From assembly GCF_900111445.1 (NCBI RefSeq), contig NZ_FOHE01000009.1, positions 62,001 through 126,000 of the forward strand: a stretch of 64,000 nt of DNA. The letters run 5' to 3'. The position numbers were made by a program, and so were the translations under genes. The notes below the pieces were generated by a model. That model made no database searches. It saw nothing but the letters and a program-made list of their open reading frames with translations, and had not been told where the DNA came from. This DNA comes from Oceanobacillus limi (lineage in GTDB: Bacteria > Bacillota > Bacilli > Bacillales > Amphibacillaceae). Positions 62,947 through 64,000 of this stretch are shown here, one piece after another; the first letter of the stretch is position 1; the number at the start of each line of letters is the position of its first letter.

Positions 62947-63807
62947 ATGTTAGCAGACTTTTTAGAATTTGATTTTTTAAGGAACACATTTTTAACAGGA
63001 CTTTTAATTGGGGTGATCGCACCACTGTTAGGTACATTTATTGTTGTACGAAGACTTTCCCTAATTGCCGATGCATTATCCCATGTGACACTAGCTGGAA
63101 TTGCATTTGGATTATTTGTGGAGAAAAAATTTGCGATTACATTTATAACACCTTTATACAGTGGAATGTTTTTCTCTGTAATGGGATCGATCTTTATTGA
63201 AAAGCTAAGAAGCGTTTATAAGTCTTATCAAGAAATTGCTATTCCTATTATCTTATCCGGTGGTGTTGGGTTAAGCGTTATTTTCATCGCACTAGCTGAC
63301 GGATTTAACACAGAACTATTTAACTATTTATTCGGTTCCGTATCAGCTGTAAGTAGAAATGACTTCTTATCGATTCTTGGAATTTCTGTCTTTATAGCTA
63401 TCATTATCACCCTATTTTATAAGGAACTATTTACACTTTCATTTGATGAGGAGCATGCTCGCGTTTCAGGTATCCACGCGAAACGAATTCATTTTTTATT
63501 TATTGTATTAACTGCTTTGGTTATCGCTGCATCCATTCGAATTGTTGGGGTGCTACTCGTATCTGCGTTAATGACTTTACCCGTTGCTGCGAGCATGCGC
63601 TTGGCTAAAGGATTTAAACAAATGATGCTATTATCTATTGTATTTGGTGAATTAGCTGTTATCATTGGATTAATAACAGGTTATTATTTAAGTATCCCAC
63701 CAGGGGGTACGATTGTTATGGTTTCCATAATCATCTTATTACTTTCGATAAGCCTAAAAAGATTTCGCTATCGTACGATCAAAGTGAGGGATAATAATGA
63801 ACATTGA
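62947..63807 (+). CDS. znuB: zinc ABC transporter permease
   Basis: A 286-residue ABC-3 permease with about eight helices. LADALSHVTLAGIAFGLF near 45-62 and HAKRIHFLFIVLTALVIAASIRIVGVLLVSALMTLPVAASM in part are family signatures. GGAGGATTTTAG precedes the ATG. The end overlaps the start of zur by 11 bases. Confidence 0.94.
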   Translation: MLADFLEFDFLRNTFLTGLLIGVIAPLLGTFIVVRRLSLIADALSHVTLAGIAFGLFVEKKFAITFITPLYSGMFFSVMGSIFIEKLRSVYKSYQEIAIPIILSGGVGLSVIFIALADGFNTELFNYLFGSVSAVSRNDFLSILGISVFIAIIITLFYKELFTLSFDEEHARVSGIHAKRIHFLFIVLTALVIAASIRIVGVLLVSALMTLPVAASMRLAKGFKQMMLLSIVFGELAVIIGLITGYYLSIPPGGTIVMVSIIILLLSISLKRFRYRTIKVRDNNEH

Positions 63808-64000
63808 TGAAGCAATTGAATGCCTGAAAGAAAACGGCTATAAAACTACCGGGAAGCGAAAGGATATATTAACCTACTTTAATGAAGTGGATGGATATCG
63901 TACGGCAAAGGATCTAATTCAACATCTTGAAGAAACGTATGATGGTATTAGCTTTGATACGGTGTACCGTAACTTACATCTTTATAATGAAGTAGGTATT
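63797..64000 (+). CDS. zur: Fur-family regulator Zur, 3' end outside the window
   Basis: 68 codons of a Fur-family gene run to the window edge. The winged-helix region is present: GYKTTGKRKDILTYFNEVDGYRTAKDLIQHL then DGISFDTVYRNLHLYNEVGI. Linkage to the zinc transporter genes and the Zur box supports zinc as effector. It overlaps the end of znuB by 11 bases, so it belongs to the operon and is probably autoregulated. The metal-binding C-terminal domain is outside the window. Confidence 0.9.
   Translation, partial: MNIDEAIECLKENGYKTTGKRKDILTYFNEVDGYRTAKDLIQHLEETYDGISFDTVYRNLHLYNEVGI

Overview
The window is AT-rich chromosomal DNA from an endospore-forming member of the Bacillaceae. Gene order closely follows a conserved Bacillus-type backbone (yui, yut, yun, suf, met, yus and fad genes). 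The sporulation genes yutH, yutC, lytH and yunB are present. Base composition, the NSS and NhaC sodium-coupled transporters and the dispersed repeats suggest an Oceanobacillus/Virgibacillus-like organism, but the genus is inference. No rRNA, tRNA, CRISPR array or intact transposase was seen.

Layout. 1-2.8 kb: the 5' part of a vWA lipoprotein gene, a SodC-like lipoprotein and a small membrane protein. 2.9-5.9 kb: kapB, an orphan ptsH (HPr), deoD, bioY behind a promoter carrying a BirA-type operator, and yuiD. 6-12 kb: yuiC, yuiB, NDH-2 and ferredoxin-NADP reductase, then iron-sulfur carrier and dapF genes (yutM, dapF, yuzD, yutI). 12-17 kb: a 2-hydroxyacid dehydrogenase, yutH, pgpA/yutG, yutF, a SufR-like regulator and yutE. 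17.2-30.0 kb: one long leftward gene cluster for a Tad/Flp type IVb pilus (CpaB, CpaE/TadZ, TadA, TadB, TadC, Flp pilin, TadE, TadG). It also holds a vWA lipoprotein, a secreted Trp/Tyr/Gly/Pro repeat protein, a tandem pair of paralogues of unknown family, membrane and lipoprotein genes and a GRAM-domain gene. This cluster sits between yutE and yutD, which I recall as neighbours in Bacillus subtilis, so it looks like an accessory island and is the main candidate for a poorly described system. 30-33 kb: a cytosolic protein, yutD, yutC and lytH. 32.7-36.8 kb: a MetS/NSS-type amino-acid importer and an NhaC-family transporter behind a lysine riboswitch. 36.8-41.7 kb: yunB, an HD-GYP protein, yunC, yunD and yunE. 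41.9-47.1 kb: sufCDSUB. 47.9-50.8 kb: metNPQ behind a SAM riboswitch. 50.9-53.7 kb: yusE, yusF, gcvH, yusI, a VanZ-like protein and a coiled-coil protein. 53.7-60.6 kb: fadNAE with a FadR operator, then proline dehydrogenase. 61.2-64 kb: a Zur-controlled znuACB-zur operon that runs off the window.

The pieces fit together as follows. Three iron-sulfur modules occur: a full Suf machine, A-type and Nfu carriers, and a Cys-rich regulator that could sense cluster status. Amino-acid and vitamin uptake is controlled by identifiable switches: S-box for metNPQ, L-box for the NhaC-type transporter, a BirA-type operator for bioY and Zur boxes for znu. Fatty-acid oxidation is controlled by a FadR site.

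Two intergenic blocks (15.48-15.95 kb and 59.34-59.66 kb) are each bounded by inverted copies of the same roughly 25-bp sequence. They look like non-coding mobile or repeat elements. One contains a nested, stem-forming repeat, and the other contains five copies of a GGATCCTCATTCC motif.
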